A stretch of DNA of 64,000 bases from Mycobacterium asiaticum (GCF_001673365.1 NZ_LZLS01000191.1:62001-126000), one strand, 5' to 3'. Shown: positions 8,656 through 20,966, numbered from the stretch's first letter. The notes: generated by a model from the sequence alone, not told the origin. A program made the numbers and translations.

Positions 8656-8936
8656 GGATTCAGGTTAGGTCCGGCCAAGGACGGGAATAGAGACGGAAGT
8701 CACTAGCTGAGCTCTCTGATTAGGCCTTTACCGCATCGTTTCGATTATGCTGCATATCCCGATCCTCTTTCGGTTCGAAACCCATCCAGGATTTCGCCGA
8801 ATTTGAGGCCTGACCACCGCGTTAATTGGGTATTTGGATTACGGTGGTGGTCACAGTGAATCTCTGGGCTGCGCCGCCCGGATCTTACGGCTGGGACAAT
8901 TTTGGACTATTCACGCGACTCAGGAGGTTTACGGGG

Positions 8937-9986
8937 ATGAAATCGCGTCACCGTTCATTCACGTGGTCATGGCTGGTCGCCGTGCTGGCCCTGATTGGAT
9001 TGGGCTTGGCGACTCCGCCCGTTCCCGCGTCGGCCGCACCCCACAAGCAATTTCCCACCGTTCCGCTGGATCCCTCGGCACTCGTCGGGCAGGTCGGTCC
9101 GCAGGTGGTCAACATCAACACCAAGCTCGGCTACAACAACGCGGTGGGCGCCGGAACGGGCATCGTCATCGACCCGAATGGCGTCGTCCTCACCAATAAC
9201 CACGTGATTTCCGGCGCTACCGACATCAGTGCCTTCAGCGTCGGCGACGGTCGCACCTACGGCGTCGACGTCCTCGGGTACGACCGCACCCAGGACGTCG
9301 CGGTGCTGCAGCTGCGCGGCGCCGGCGGTCTGCCGACCGCTTCGATCGGCGGCGGCGTCAGCGTCGGGGAGCCGATCGTGGCGATGGGCAACACCGGCGG
9401 TCAAGGCGGCACGCCCCGGGCCGTGGCCGGCAGGGTGATTGCGGTGGGCCAGACCGTCCAAGCTTCGGACGCCTTGACCGGCGCCGAGGAGACGCTCAAC
9501 GGCCTGATCCAGTTCGACGGCGCAATTGCGCCCGGAGACTCGGGCGGACCAGTGGTGAACGCCGGCGGACAGGTAGTCGGCATGAACACCGCGGCGTCGG
9601 AGAACTTCCAGATGTCGCAGGGCGGGCAGGGCTTCGCCATCCCGATCGGCACGGCGATCAATATCGCTAATCAGATCCGGTCTGGCGGCGGCGGACCCAC
9701 CGTCCACATCGGTCCTACGGCTTTCCTCGGCCTGGGCGTCGTGGACAACGGCGGCAACGGCGCACGGGTGCAACGCGTGGTCGGCAACGCCCCCGCGGCG
9801 TCGATCGGGATCGCCAATGGCGACATCATCACCGCGCTTGACGGCGTCCCGATCAATTCAGCTACCGCGATGTCGGATGCGCTCAACGGTCACCACCCCG
9901 GCGACACCATCTCGATCAGCTTCACGTCGAAGTCCGGTGTCGCGCGCACCGAAAACGTAACGCTGGCGGAGGGTCCACCGGCCTGA
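8937..9986 (+). CDS. pepA: Secreted trypsin-like serine protease PepA with PDZ domain
   Basis: 349 residues from the ATG at 8937, preceded by CAGGAGG. A signal peptide (MKSRHR.. then a hydrophobic run ending ASAAPHK) directs export. The HtrA/trypsin domain has the triad His in TNNHVISG, Asp in DRTQDVAVL and Ser in PGDSGGPVV. A C-terminal PDZ domain (about 255-345, HIGPTAFLGLGVVDNG) ends with TLAEGPPA. This is the Rv0125 position. In M. tuberculosis, PE_PGRS2 and two other genes lie just upstream; here the 281-bp gap 8656-8936 holds no gene that I can see. Confidence 0.93.
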   Translation: MKSRHRSFTWSWLVAVLALIGLGLATPPVPASAAPHKQFPTVPLDPSALVGQVGPQVVNINTKLGYNNAVGAGTGIVIDPNGVVLTNNHVISGATDISAFSVGDGRTYGVDVLGYDRTQDVAVLQLRGAGGLPTASIGGGVSVGEPIVAMGNTGGQGGTPRAVAGRVIAVGQTVQASDALTGAEETLNGLIQFDGAIAPGDSGGPVVNAGGQVVGMNTAASENFQMSQGGQGFAIPIGTAINIANQIRSGGGGPTVHIGPTAFLGLGVVDNGGNGARVQRVVGNAPAASIGIANGDIITALDGVPINSATAMSDALNGHHPGDTISISFTSKSGVARTENVTLAEGPPA

Positions 9987-10121
9987 TCTGATGTTGCGGC
10001 AATCCAATTCTTTTGGTACAGGCCGTGATTCGACGACCATGCCGACCTTCCGTGTGGGGCCTGTCCGTCATCGCGTGATTCCCGACGAGCACTGTCGGGT
10101 ACCCGTGGCATCGTGGATTTG

Positions 10122-11917
<1,796 letters not shown>

Positions 11918-11921
<4 letters not shown>

Positions 11922-13273
11922 ACCTACCGGCCAAGCTGCCCTGGTTGGACTGGCTTCCGCAACAACGTTGGTATGCGGGACGAAACCGCCAGTTGGCCAG
12001 CGCCGAGCCAGCGGTGGTCGTACCTCTGCGAGAAAACCTGGATCTGGTACTGGTCGACGTCTCCTACACGGACGGCTTCGAGGAGCGCTATCAGGTGATC
12101 GTCGGTTGGGATACCGAGCCGGTGAGCGAGTACAGCACGCTGGCCACCATCGGCTCGGCCGACAGCCACATCGGTGCCGACGCATTGTACGACGGGTCGG
12201 CACCGAAGTTCTTGTTGTCCTTGATCGACTCCGCAGCAGAACGCAGCTCCTCAGACGCGCAGGTCCGATTCTCCAAAGAACCGGACGTCGGTTTGCCACT
12301 CGATGCCTACCCGCGGGTGGCCGACACCGAGCAGAGCAATACCAGCGTGATTTTCGACCGGGCGCCGAGCGCGATCTTCAAGCTGTTCCGCCGGGTGAGT
12401 CCCGGGGTCAATCCCGATATCGAACTCAATCGTGTGTTGGGCCGGGCGGGCAACCCGCATGTGGCCAAGTTGTTGGGTGCCTACGAGATCGGCGCGCCGG
12501 GCGGTCCGCCGGAGGCGGCGTCGCCGCTAGGCATGGTGACCGCGTTTGCCGCCAATGCGGCCGAGGGCTGGGCGATGGCGACCGCAAGCGTGCGTGACCT
12601 GTTTGCCGAGGGCGATCTGTACGCACACGAAGTCGGCGGTGACTTTGCCGGTGAGTCGTATCGGCTGGGCGAGGCGGTTGCCTCCGTGCATGCCACCCTG
12701 GCTGAGAGCCTCGGGACCGAGCAGGTGCCGTTCCCGGTGGATCACATGTTGTCCCGGTTGTCGTCGGCGGTGGCCGCGGTGCCCGAACTCGAGCAGTACG
12801 CCTCGACGATCGAAGAGCGGTTCGGCAAGCTCGCCGACGAACAGATCACCGTGCAGCGCGTGCACGGCGACCTGCACCTCGGTCAGGTGCTGCGCACCCC
12901 CGAGAGCTGGCTGCTGATCGATTTCGAGGGGGAGCCGGGTCAGCCGTTGGACGAGCGGCGCGCGCCGGATTCACCGTTGCGTGATGTGGCCGGTGTTTTG
13001 CGGTCCTTCGACTACGCCGCCTACGGGCCCTTGGTGGAGCAATCCGCCGACAAGCAGTTGGCCGCCCGCGCCCGGGAATGGGTCGAGCGCAATCGCACCG
13101 CCTTCTGCGACGGATATGCGGCTGGGTCCGGAACGGACCCCCGCGATGCGGCGCTGGTACTAACCGCTTACGAACTGGACAAGGCCGTTTACGAGACCGG
13201 CTACGAGTCACGACACCGCCCGACCTGGTTGCCGATTCCGCTGCGGTCGATCGCTCGTTTGGCCACGGCTTAG
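11918..13273 (+). CDS. mak: Maltokinase Mak
   Basis: 451 residues from the ATG at 11918, with AGGAGCG just before it inside treS. An N-terminal cap domain starts with [17 protein letters not shown]. The eukaryotic-like kinase core has the catalytic loop [11 protein letters not shown] and the metal site IDFEGEPG. It uses ATP to make maltose 1-phosphate from maltose, the substrate of GlgE, and forms a complex with TreS. This is the Rv0127 position. In M. tuberculosis a membrane protein (Rv0128) lies between mak and fbpC; here the two genes converge directly. Confidence 0.95.
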
Positions 13274-13282
13274 CGGAATTGA

Positions 13283-13322
13283 ACATCGGCAGCAGCGCTG
13301 GCCGTTGCGCTGCTGCCGATGT
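13283..13322. terminator. Perfect 16-bp stem-loop between convergent mak and fbpC
   Basis: ACATCGGCAGCAGCGC at 13283-13298 pairs perfectly with 13307-13322 across an 8-base loop. It lies in the 71-bp gap between two converging genes, so it probably terminates both. No clear U-tract follows, as is common in mycobacteria. Confidence 0.7.
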
Positions 13323-13344
13323 GGTTCGGTGAGCTACTCGAGGC

Positions 13345-14391
<1,047 letters not shown>

Positions 14392-14607
14392 CTATCTCAT
14401 CTCTTCATCTGTCGCTTGTGCGGTTGAATGTGTTCCCCGCGAGTGAAACACGAGTGACAGACGTGGCCTGTGTGACTCGGCCGTTCCGATAGGTCGCGGT
14501 TGACTAACGATTAGGCCTCGGGCCGGACACCGGGCGCGAGGGTCGCAATCCGATATCGATTGACCGGCGAATCAGTATCGCTGCCTTTCGACTTGGCAGC
14601 TGGTGCA

Positions 14608-15432
14608 CTAAGCGACGAGCCGGCGCAAAAGTCTTGACGCCGTGAATATTCCGATCAGCGGCGCTATCACCAACACTGCGACGTCCACCGCGTGGAACGG
14701 GGCGCCGATCAGCAGCGACCGCAACACGTCGACCTCATAGCTCAGCGGGTTGACCTTGCTAAGTCCCTGTAACCAGCCGGGCATCGCATCGACCGGGTAC
14801 AACGCGTTGGACGCAAAAAACAATGGCATCGTGATGGCTTGGCCGATGCCCATCAACCGATCGCGGTTGCGCACCAAGCCAGCCAATGTCATTGAGAGGC
14901 AAGCGAAGAAGGCGGCGCCCAGCATAACGGCGCCCATGGACGCCAGGATTCGCAACGGGTTAATCGTCATGCCGATCCCCATCACATATGCCAACGCGAG
15001 CACCCCGACGACCTGAGCCACGGCTCGCACGCCCGCCGCGAAGGACTTGCCGGTGACCAGCGCAGATGCGGGTGCTGGGGTCACCATGAGTTTGGCCAAG
15101 ACGCCGGCATCGCGATCCCAAATGATCTGGATGCCATAGAAGATCGAGATGAACAGTGCCGACTGCGCGATGATCCCCGGCGCGAGGAAAGACAAATAGG
15201 AAATATTGCCGGTATCGATGACATGCAGGTGGTTGAAGGTGGTGCCGAAGATCAACAGCCACAGCGCCGGTTGCACCATCCGGGTCACGAGTTCGGTGCG
15301 GTCGTGCCGCAGCTTCTGCAGTTCGACGATGGCAAACGCGCCCACACGACTCAATGTCGCTCGGGCTCTGTCGATTCCGTGTGGAGCGCGAACCAGGTCG
15401 ATAACAGGAGTGTAGGAGCGATCAACCGACAT
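14608..15432 (-). CDS. ABC-2 type exporter permease
   Basis: 274 residues from the ATG at 15432. About six hydrophobic segments of an ABC-2 membrane protein are visible, e.g. LVTRMVQPALWLLIFGTTF, FLAPGIIAQSALFISIFYGI and MLGAAFFACLSMTLAGLV. The pattern GIQIIWDRDAGVLAKLMVTPAPASAL is typical of drug/antibiotic exporter permeases (DrrB-like). The start overlaps the ATPase stop by 11 bp, so the two are coupled. The substrate is unknown. Not present at this place in M. tuberculosis as I recall. Confidence 0.85.
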   Translation of the reverse strand: MSVDRSYTPVIDLVRAPHGIDRARATLSRVGAFAIVELQKLRHDRTELVTRMVQPALWLLIFGTTFNHLHVIDTGNISYLSFLAPGIIAQSALFISIFYGIQIIWDRDAGVLAKLMVTPAPASALVTGKSFAAGVRAVAQVVGVLALAYVMGIGMTINPLRILASMGAVMLGAAFFACLSMTLAGLVRNRDRLMGIGQAITMPLFFASNALYPVDAMPGWLQGLSKVNPLSYEVDVLRSLLIGAPFHAVDVAVLVIAPLIGIFTASRLLRRLVA

Positions 15433-16222
15433 GGCGCTCAGTCCTTCTGCTGGAACGTATTTCACGCATGTCGACCGGCGGGGCATCCAGTCCGGACGCC
15501 GCATAGTGGCGGAACACGTCTTCGAGTGTTGCGTCCGGGGACACGGTTTCCTTCAGCTCCTCGGGTGTGCCGACCGCTTGCAAGGCGCCATGGTGCATCA
15601 ACGCAACCCGGTCGCACAGGGCGTCCGCCTCTTCCATGTAGTGCGTGGTCAGCAGCACGGTCATGCCGAACTGCTCCTGCATCTGGCGCACCTGCGTCCA
15701 AACACCGTCCCGGGCAATAGGATCCAGGCCAACGGTCGGCTCGTCCAACACAAGCAGCGATGGCCGGTTGACGAGCGCCTGCGCCACTTCCAGCCGGCGA
15801 ACCATGCCCCCGGAGTAGCTCGACGCCAGTTTGTCGGCGACATCCATCAGGTCCATGGCGGTTAGCGCCTGTTCGACGCGTTCGGTGCGTTCAGCGCGGG
15901 GGACACCGTAGAGCCGGGCGAACCAGGTCACGTTCTGCCGACCCGTCAGCGCCGTCTCGATCGACAGTTGTTGCGGCACATAACCGATGTTGCTGCGAAT
16001 GTCGATCGTCTCGCGGCGCGCATCCAACCCGAAGATACGCAGTTCGCCGTGCTGGACCGGCGCGAGCGTGGTCAGCACCCGCACCACGGTCGTCTTGCCT
16101 GCTCCGTTGGGTCCTAGCAGGCCGACCGTTTCGCCCGGCTGCACCTCGAATGTCACGTCGTCGACGGCAGTGTGCTGGCCGTAGCGATAGGTCAGGTGTC
16201 GGCAATCGATCGCCAGGTTCAT
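15422..16222 (-). CDS. ABC exporter ATPase (daunorubicin-resistance type)
   Basis: 266 residues. Walker A is GPNGAGKTT (about residue 37), the Q-loop region is NIGYVPQQLS, the signature is SYSGGMVRRLE, Walker B is LLVLDEPTVGLDP and the switch His is in LLTTHYMEEAD. The C-terminal extension (SPDATLEDVFRHY) is the DrrA-type end. It energises the permease encoded next. Its start overlaps the MarR stop by 4 bp (ATGA). The probable role is export of a hydrophobic compound, controlled by the MarR protein. The substrate cannot be read from sequence. Confidence 0.87.
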   Translation of the reverse strand: MNLAIDCRHLTYRYGQHTAVDDVTFEVQPGETVGLLGPNGAGKTTVVRVLTTLAPVQHGELRIFGLDARRETIDIRSNIGYVPQQLSIETALTGRQNVTWFARLYGVPRAERTERVEQALTAMDLMDVADKLASSYSGGMVRRLEVAQALVNRPSLLVLDEPTVGLDPIARDGVWTQVRQMQEQFGMTVLLTTHYMEEADALCDRVALMHHGALQAVGTPEELKETVSPDATLEDVFRHYAASGLDAPPVDMREIRSSRRTERHVG

Positions 16223-16671
16223 GTGTATCGCTCCTGCAGCCTCTTGGTCATCCCCTCGAGGACCTCCAATCCCTTCGCCAATACCCCGATCTGGTCTTCG
16301 TCAAGCTCGTCGAGCAGATCGGTGAGCACGGCACGACGCACGGCCGCAGTCGCATCCATCACTTCCTGTGCCGACGGCGTGAGCCGCAATCGGCTGACGC
16401 GACGGTCGGCGGGATCGGTCGTCTTTTCCAGCAAGCCCGCGCAGGACAGCTTGGACACCAGCGTGGACGCGGTGTTGGGTACCAGGCCGAGTTCGGCGGC
16501 AGCAACACTGACCGACACGTTGGGGCGGTGCGAGACCAGCCGCAATAGTTCGGCCTGGGCCTCGGACAGTTGGCCCGGTGCGTATCCGGTGCCGACAGAC
16601 CGCCGCAATTGCCTGCGGAACCTGCCCAGGATCCGCGGGACGGCAGCGGCTAGATCGGTGTTAGGACTCAC
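16219..16671 (-). CDS. MarR-family transcriptional regulator
   Basis: 150 residues from the GTG at 16671 (MSPNTDLAAAVPRIL); the frame stays open further upstream but would overlap the phosphoesterase. The MarR winged-helix region is clear: QAELLRLVSHRPNVSVSVAAAELGLVPNTASTLVSKLSCAGLLEK, then the wing DPADRRVSRLRLT. It is first in the coupled MarR-ATPase-permease unit and 28 bp after the phosphoesterase. It probably represses this operon in response to a transported compound, which is the usual layout for such exporters. Confidence 0.83.
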   Translation of the reverse strand: MSPNTDLAAAVPRILGRFRRQLRRSVGTGYAPGQLSEAQAELLRLVSHRPNVSVSVAAAELGLVPNTASTLVSKLSCAGLLEKTTDPADRRVSRLRLTPSAQEVMDATAAVRRAVLTDLLDELDEDQIGVLAKGLEVLEGMTKRLQERYT

Positions 16672-16699
16672 TGCGAGCCATAATACCTCTGTGGCAGAG

Positions 16700-17221
16700 C
16701 TATCTATTACCGGCCGCCGTGGCGTCGAGCCGGTGCAGGGCCACGTCCAGCGTCGGCTTCCCTCGGCGACCGAGGGTGGCAATCATGTACGTGCAGTGCG
16801 GCTGCCTGCGCCGATCCGTCGGTGACCCTGGGTTCAGTAGGCGCAGGCCCGTCGCCGTCGTCGTGTCCCACGGAATGTGGCTGTGCCCGAAGACCAGCAC
16901 GTCGGTATCCGGATAGAGCCGCGACATCCGCGCGTCGCGGCCGCCGGCGGCCCCGGTCTCGTGCACCACGGTGAAGTGCAGACCGCCCAGGTCAGCGTCC
17001 GCGCGTTCCGGCAAGCGGGAACGCAGCTCGTCGCCGTCATTGTTGCCCCAGCACGCGAGCAACCGCTTCGACCTGGCTTCGAGGTGGTCGAGCAAATCGG
17101 GTGTGACCCAGTCACCAGCGTGCACGACGACGTCGGCCGAAGCGACCTCGTCCCAAACCTGGCCAGGTAGGTCGCGGGCCCGCTTCGGGACGTGCGTGTC
17201 GGCAATCAGGAGAAGCCGCAT
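16700..17221 (-). CDS. YfcE/MJ0936-type metallophosphoesterase
   Basis: 173 residues from the ATG at 17221. All dinuclear-metal motifs of the calcineurin-like phosphodiesterase fold are present: ADTH (7-10), HAGDW, GNNDG and GHSHIPW, followed by LLNPGSPTDRR. The family hydrolyses phosphodiesters in the cytoplasm. The natural substrate is unknown. It is the promoter-proximal gene of the operon that continues into MarR and the ABC exporter, and is divergent from the DsbA-like gene. Confidence 0.85.
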   Translation of the reverse strand: MRLLLIADTHVPKRARDLPGQVWDEVASADVVVHAGDWVTPDLLDHLEARSKRLLACWGNNDGDELRSRLPERADADLGGLHFTVVHETGAAGGRDARMSRLYPDTDVLVFGHSHIPWDTTTATGLRLLNPGSPTDRRRQPHCTYMIATLGRRGKPTLDVALHRLDATAAGNR

Positions 17222-17316
17222 GATTCCACGATGGCACGACCAGCGACAGCGCCCGTATCGGCCGTGTTTATCAACCGATGAACTGGAGAAACTCTCGTCA
17301 GGGAAGAAGGTGGGAA

Positions 17317-17934
17317 ATGACGCTCGAAGGTGATGCTCGCCGTGAACCGAACGCGACCCTGTGGTTGGACCCGGTGTGTCCGTTCTCCTGGAACACTGCG
17401 CGTTGGCTTCGCGCCGTGGGCGAGAAGACCGGCATCGCCGTGGATTGGAAGCTGATGAGCTTGGCGATCCTGAACGAAGGTCAGGAACTGCCGCCCGCTC
17501 AACAGACCCGCATGCGCGACTCGCGAGCCGTCGGCCGGATCATGGCCGCGCTGGCGCGTGACAAGGGCGCCGCCGAGTGGGTCAATGCGTATTTCGTATT
17601 CGGTGAGCGGTACTTCGATCGATCTGAACCGCTCAGCGAAGAGCTCATAACGCATGTGTTGTCCGAAGTGGGAGTCGCAAATGGCGTTGCGGCCGCGAAG
17701 TCCGATACGTCCCTGGACGCAGTTTTGCTCGATTCGCACCAGGCGGGTCAGGACGCTCTCGGTGATTCCTCGGGTAGCCCGATTTTGCGGATTGACGGAC
17801 AAACCTTTTTCGGTCCGGTGTTAACAGGCTCGGTCGACGAGCAGGACACGGCCGCGGTATTCGACGCGATAGCTACGCTGGCCGCCGCCCCGGTGTTCGC
17901 CGAATTGCAGCGGCCGCGCGAACGCAGTTCGTGA
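17317..17934 (+). CDS. DsbA-family thioredoxin-fold protein with a CPFS active-site motif
   Basis: 205 residues from the ATG at 17317, preceded by GAAGGTGGG. The start ATLWLDPVCPFSWNTARW is the beta-alpha of a DsbA/FrnE-like thioredoxin fold with CPFS in place of CxxC. The cis-Pro loop is in SSGSPILRIDGQTFFGPVL. There is no signal peptide, so it is cytoplasmic. It resembles the mycobacterial mycothiol-dependent nitroreductase group (Rv2466c has CPWC), here with a single cysteine in the motif. Activity is inferred. It is divergent from the phosphoesterase across 95 bp. Confidence 0.8.
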   Translation: MTLEGDARREPNATLWLDPVCPFSWNTARWLRAVGEKTGIAVDWKLMSLAILNEGQELPPAQQTRMRDSRAVGRIMAALARDKGAAEWVNAYFVFGERYFDRSEPLSEELITHVLSEVGVANGVAAAKSDTSLDAVLLDSHQAGQDALGDSSGSPILRIDGQTFFGPVLTGSVDEQDTAAVFDAIATLAAAPVFAELQRPRERSS

Positions 17935-18092
17935 GTCGCGTTGATCGAGATCTATCTGCTCAGCCCACGATTCGGTCAGCTCACACGGTGCTGGGAAAGC
18001 GCAGACCACGCCGCGGCTAAGTCGCCAACCCGACAGCACAGCGCATTGCCGCATCCGGCAGTATTGGTCGCAACCGACCGAAAGTAGGGACA

Positions 18093-18548
18093 ATGCGCAC
18101 CTTTGAGTCAGTCGACGACCTTGCTGCCGCCGCGGGCGAGACAATCGGTCAGAGCGACTGGGTGACGATCAGTCAGGAAGAGGTCAACCTGTTCGCCGAT
18201 GCCACCGGTGATCACCAATGGATCCACGTCGACCCGGAGCGCGCCGCCAAAGGTCCATTCGGGACCACCATCGCCCACGGCTTCATGACCCTGTCGTTGC
18301 TACCGCGGTTGCAGCACGACATGTACACCGTCAAAGGCATCAAGCTGGCAATCAACTACGGCCTCAACAAAGTTCGTTTCCCGGCGCCGGTCCCGGTGGG
18401 TTCCCGGGTACGTGCGACCAGCTCGCTGGTCAACGTCGAAGACGTCGGCAACGGCGCCGTGCAGGCAATCGTGTCGACCACCGTTGAGATCGACGGATCG
18501 CCCAAGCCCGCCTGTGTGGCCGAGAGCATCGTGCGCTACGTCACCTAA
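18093..18548 (+). CDS. htdZ: R-specific enoyl-CoA hydratase HtdZ (MaoC-like)
   Basis: 151 residues with a single hot-dog fold. The hydratase 2 motif is seen in FADATGDHQWIHVDPERA, with the catalytic Asp40 and His45 in the same positions as in Rv0130, followed by AHGFMTLSLLPRL. It hydrates trans-2-enoyl-CoA to (3R)-hydroxyacyl-CoA. The ATG at 18093 follows AAGTAGGGAC. The gap 17935-18092 shows no gene. Next to it is fadE1 on the opposite strand, also acyl-CoA metabolism. Confidence 0.9.
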   Translation: MRTFESVDDLAAAAGETIGQSDWVTISQEEVNLFADATGDHQWIHVDPERAAKGPFGTTIAHGFMTLSLLPRLQHDMYTVKGIKLAINYGLNKVRFPAPVPVGSRVRATSSLVNVEDVGNGAVQAIVSTTVEIDGSPKPACVAESIVRYVT

Positions 18549-18579
18549 GCCTGCGTCTGCTCGCGCGAGGAACGTGCGG

Positions 18580-19875
18580 CTAGAACTCGGCGATCGAGTG
18601 TTCCAGCCGCGCGGCCAACCTGGCCTCGGCCTCAGCTTTGCGCGTCGGAATGTGCTGAGACGGGAAAGGCGTTGATACCGGCTGATATTCACGCAAGGTG
18701 CGACGGGCCACCGTCATCTTGTGCAACTCGGTGGCGCCGTCGGCGATACCCAGTGACTCCGCGGCCACCATCATCTTGACGAACGGCATCTCGTCGGAGA
18801 CGCCGAGTGCGCCATGTAAGTGCAGGGCCCGCTGCGCCACGTCATGCAGAACCTGCGGCATGGCGACCTTGACCGCCGCGATATCGCGCCGCACCTTCTG
18901 GTAGTCGCGGTGCTTGTCGATCAGCCACGCCGTACGCAGCACCAGCAACCGGAACTGCTCGATCTGAATCCAGCTATCAGCGACCTTCTCCTGGGTCATC
19001 TGGAAGTCCGACAATCGGCCGTGCCGCGTTTGGCGCGACACCGCGCGCTCGCACATCATGTCGAATGCCCTGCGCGCCAACGCAATTGTGCGCATGGCGT
19101 GGTGAATACGCCCGCCGCCGAGCCGGGTTTGGGCGATCATGAACGCCTGCCCCTCACCGCCGAGCACGTGGTCGGCGGGCACCCGGACGTCGCGGTAGCG
19201 GACATAAGCATGCGAAGCGCGTTTGGCTGACTCCACCCCCACGCCGACATTGCGGATGATCTCGATGCCGGGCGTCTCGGCCGGCACGATGAACAGCGAC
19301 ATCTTCTCGTAAGTTCGGCCCTCGGGATTGGTGACGGCCATGACGATGAAGAACGACGCATGCTTGGCGTTGGTGGAAAACCACTTCTCGCCGTTGATGA
19401 TCCAATCGTCCCCGTCCCGCTTGGCCGACGTGACGAACAGTCCCGGGTCCGACCCGCCCTGTGGCTCGGTCATCGAATAACAAGACGTGATCTCGCCGTC
19501 CAGCAACGGCTGCAGGTAACGCGCCTTCTGCTCCTCGGTCCCGAACAACGCCAGAATCTCGGCGTTACCCGAGTCCGGCGCCTGGCAGCCGAACACCGAC
19601 GGGGCCCACCTCGAGCGCCCGAGAATCTCGTTGAGCAGCGCCAGCTTGACCTGGCCAAAACCCTGTCCGCCGAGATCTGGGGTCAAGTGGGCCGCCCACA
19701 GCCCCTGGTCTTTCACCTGCTGCTGCAAAGGCTGCAGAATCGACATCATCTCGGCGTTGTTCTTGTCGTACGGATCAAGCGCCACGAGGTCGAGCGGTTC
19801 GAGTTCGTCGACCATGAATTTCTCGACCCAGTCCAGCTTTGCCTGATATTCCGGGTCAGTTTCGAAGTCCCACAC
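18580..19875 (-). CDS. fadE1: Acyl-CoA dehydrogenase FadE1
   Basis: 431 residues from the GTG at 19875 (MWDFETDPEYQAKLDW); GGAGGAC lies upstream. Acyl-CoA dehydrogenase signatures are present: CYSMTEPQGGSDPGLF (FAD/substrate-binding), WIINGEKWFSTNA, RLGGGRIHHAMR, and a C-terminal QRALHLHGALGVSDEMPF region. It oxidises acyl-CoA to enoyl-CoA with FAD. This is the Rv0131c position. In M. tuberculosis the neighbour on its upstream side is fgd2 (Rv0132c); here the acetyltransferase follows directly, so fgd2 is absent. Confidence 0.9.
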   Translation of the reverse strand: MWDFETDPEYQAKLDWVEKFMVDELEPLDLVALDPYDKNNAEMMSILQPLQQQVKDQGLWAAHLTPDLGGQGFGQVKLALLNEILGRSRWAPSVFGCQAPDSGNAEILALFGTEEQKARYLQPLLDGEITSCYSMTEPQGGSDPGLFVTSAKRDGDDWIINGEKWFSTNAKHASFFIVMAVTNPEGRTYEKMSLFIVPAETPGIEIIRNVGVGVESAKRASHAYVRYRDVRVPADHVLGGEGQAFMIAQTRLGGGRIHHAMRTIALARRAFDMMCERAVSRQTRHGRLSDFQMTQEKVADSWIQIEQFRLLVLRTAWLIDKHRDYQKVRRDIAAVKVAMPQVLHDVAQRALHLHGALGVSDEMPFVKMMVAAESLGIADGATELHKMTVARRTLREYQPVSTPFPSQHIPTRKAEAEARLAARLEHSIAEF

Positions 19876-20002
19876 CGTTAGTCACCGTCCTCCGGCGCAG
19901 CATCGCACCGGCATCGTTGATGGAGCCACCCCATCGTATGTGCCGAGCCGGCAGCCGGGTACGCGCTGGCGCAGCGGGGACCACCCACCTACGGTGTGTG
20001 AG

Positions 20003-20608
20003 GTGACCGCACAGGCGCGCCCGGCGCGGAAAGCTGATGTTGGCGAATTGGCCCGTACGCTCGGCCGAGCGTTTTTCGACGATCCGGTCACCACATGGAT
20101 CGTCCCTGACGACGATGTGCGCCGGGCGCAGCTGCACCGAGTCTTTGCGACGATGACCCGTCACCATCACCTCGCCAAAGGCGGCGTTGAAGTGGCCTGC
20201 GACGGGCCGGGTATCGGTGCCGCCGCCCTGTGGGACCCCCCGAACGGTTGGCAGGAATCGCGTTGGGCGCAGCTTCGCCAGATGCCGGCATTCCTGCGGG
20301 TGACCGGCTTGCGATCAGCGCGCGGCCGCGTGGTGCAGGAAATTATGAAACGCGAGCACCCCGAGGAACCGCACTGGTATCTGGCCGTTCTCGGCAGCGA
20401 TCCGACGGTCCGCGGTAAAGGCTTCGGTCAGGTGCTGATGCAATCGCGGCTAGACCGCTGCGACGCCGAGTACTGCCCCGCCTATCTCGAGTCGAGCAAA
20501 CCCGAAAATGTGCCGTACTACGAGCGTTTCGGCTTCCGGGTCACCGGCGAGATCACCATCCCCGACGGCGGCCCGACGCTGTGGCCGATGTGGCGCGATC
20601 CACGCTGA
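20003..20608 (+). CDS. GNAT-family acetyltransferase (Rv0133-like)
   Basis: 201 residues from the GTG at 20003 (VTAQARPARKADVGELA). An alternative GTG is at 19994. The GNAT fold is shown by RTLGRAFFDDPVTTWIVPDD at the N-terminus and the acetyl-CoA loop LGSDPTVRGKGFGQVLMQ (V-x-x-x-G-x-G-x-G/A), then PYYERFGFRVTGEI. It transfers an acetyl group from acetyl-CoA to an unknown amine. Gene order fits Rv0133, but ephF, its neighbour in M. tuberculosis, is now 8 kb away. Confidence 0.85.
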   Translation: MTAQARPARKADVGELARTLGRAFFDDPVTTWIVPDDDVRRAQLHRVFATMTRHHHLAKGGVEVACDGPGIGAAALWDPPNGWQESRWAQLRQMPAFLRVTGLRSARGRVVQEIMKREHPEEPHWYLAVLGSDPTVRGKGFGQVLMQSRLDRCDAEYCPAYLESSKPENVPYYERFGFRVTGEITIPDGGPTLWPMWRDPR

Positions 20609-20659
20609 GCGGCGACTGCCCAAGGTTTAACCCGCGCCTCCCCGGGCAACCAAACGCCT

Positions 20660-20965
20660 ATGCAAGGTGGTCCCGACGAAACCCTGAGGCCTCAAGAGGC
20701 CACCGACTCCGACGAAGTTCGCAACGATGACGGCGACACCGTGGTGGACCCGCCGGACGACTGGAGCGAAGCCGATAAGTTCGGTATGACCGCGCGTGAA
20801 GAACGCGAGGGAGAATCGCTTGACGCCCGACTGGCGGCCGAAGAACCAGACGTCATTACGCCCGGTGGTGAGCCCGCTGACGACCTGCCGGGACGCGTTC
20901 ACCGCGGCCAGGTCGACGGCACTCCGGAGGACGGACAGTCGCTGTTCACCGTCGTCGACGAGTGA
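20660..20965 (+). CDS. Acidic hypothetical protein, DUF5709-like
   Basis: 101 residues, highly acidic and with no hydrophobic segment. The central motif DDWSEADKFGMTAREEREGESLDARLAAEEPD resembles actinobacterial DUF5709 proteins (an aspartate/glutamate-rich W..G.T..EE..GE.L..RL pattern). Probably a disordered cytoplasmic protein. No function is known to me. The ATG at 20660 has no clear ribosome site. It converges with the TetR gene within a base or two. Confidence 0.6.
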   Translation: MQGGPDETLRPQEATDSDEVRNDDGDTVVDPPDDWSEADKFGMTAREEREGESLDARLAAEEPDVITPGGEPADDLPGRVHRGQVDGTPEDGQSLFTVVDE

Positions 20966-20966
20966 A

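Noticed and set aside
13078-13332. 84-codon plus-strand frame at the end of mak
   Set aside because: Overlaps mak in another frame and runs through the terminator hairpin.
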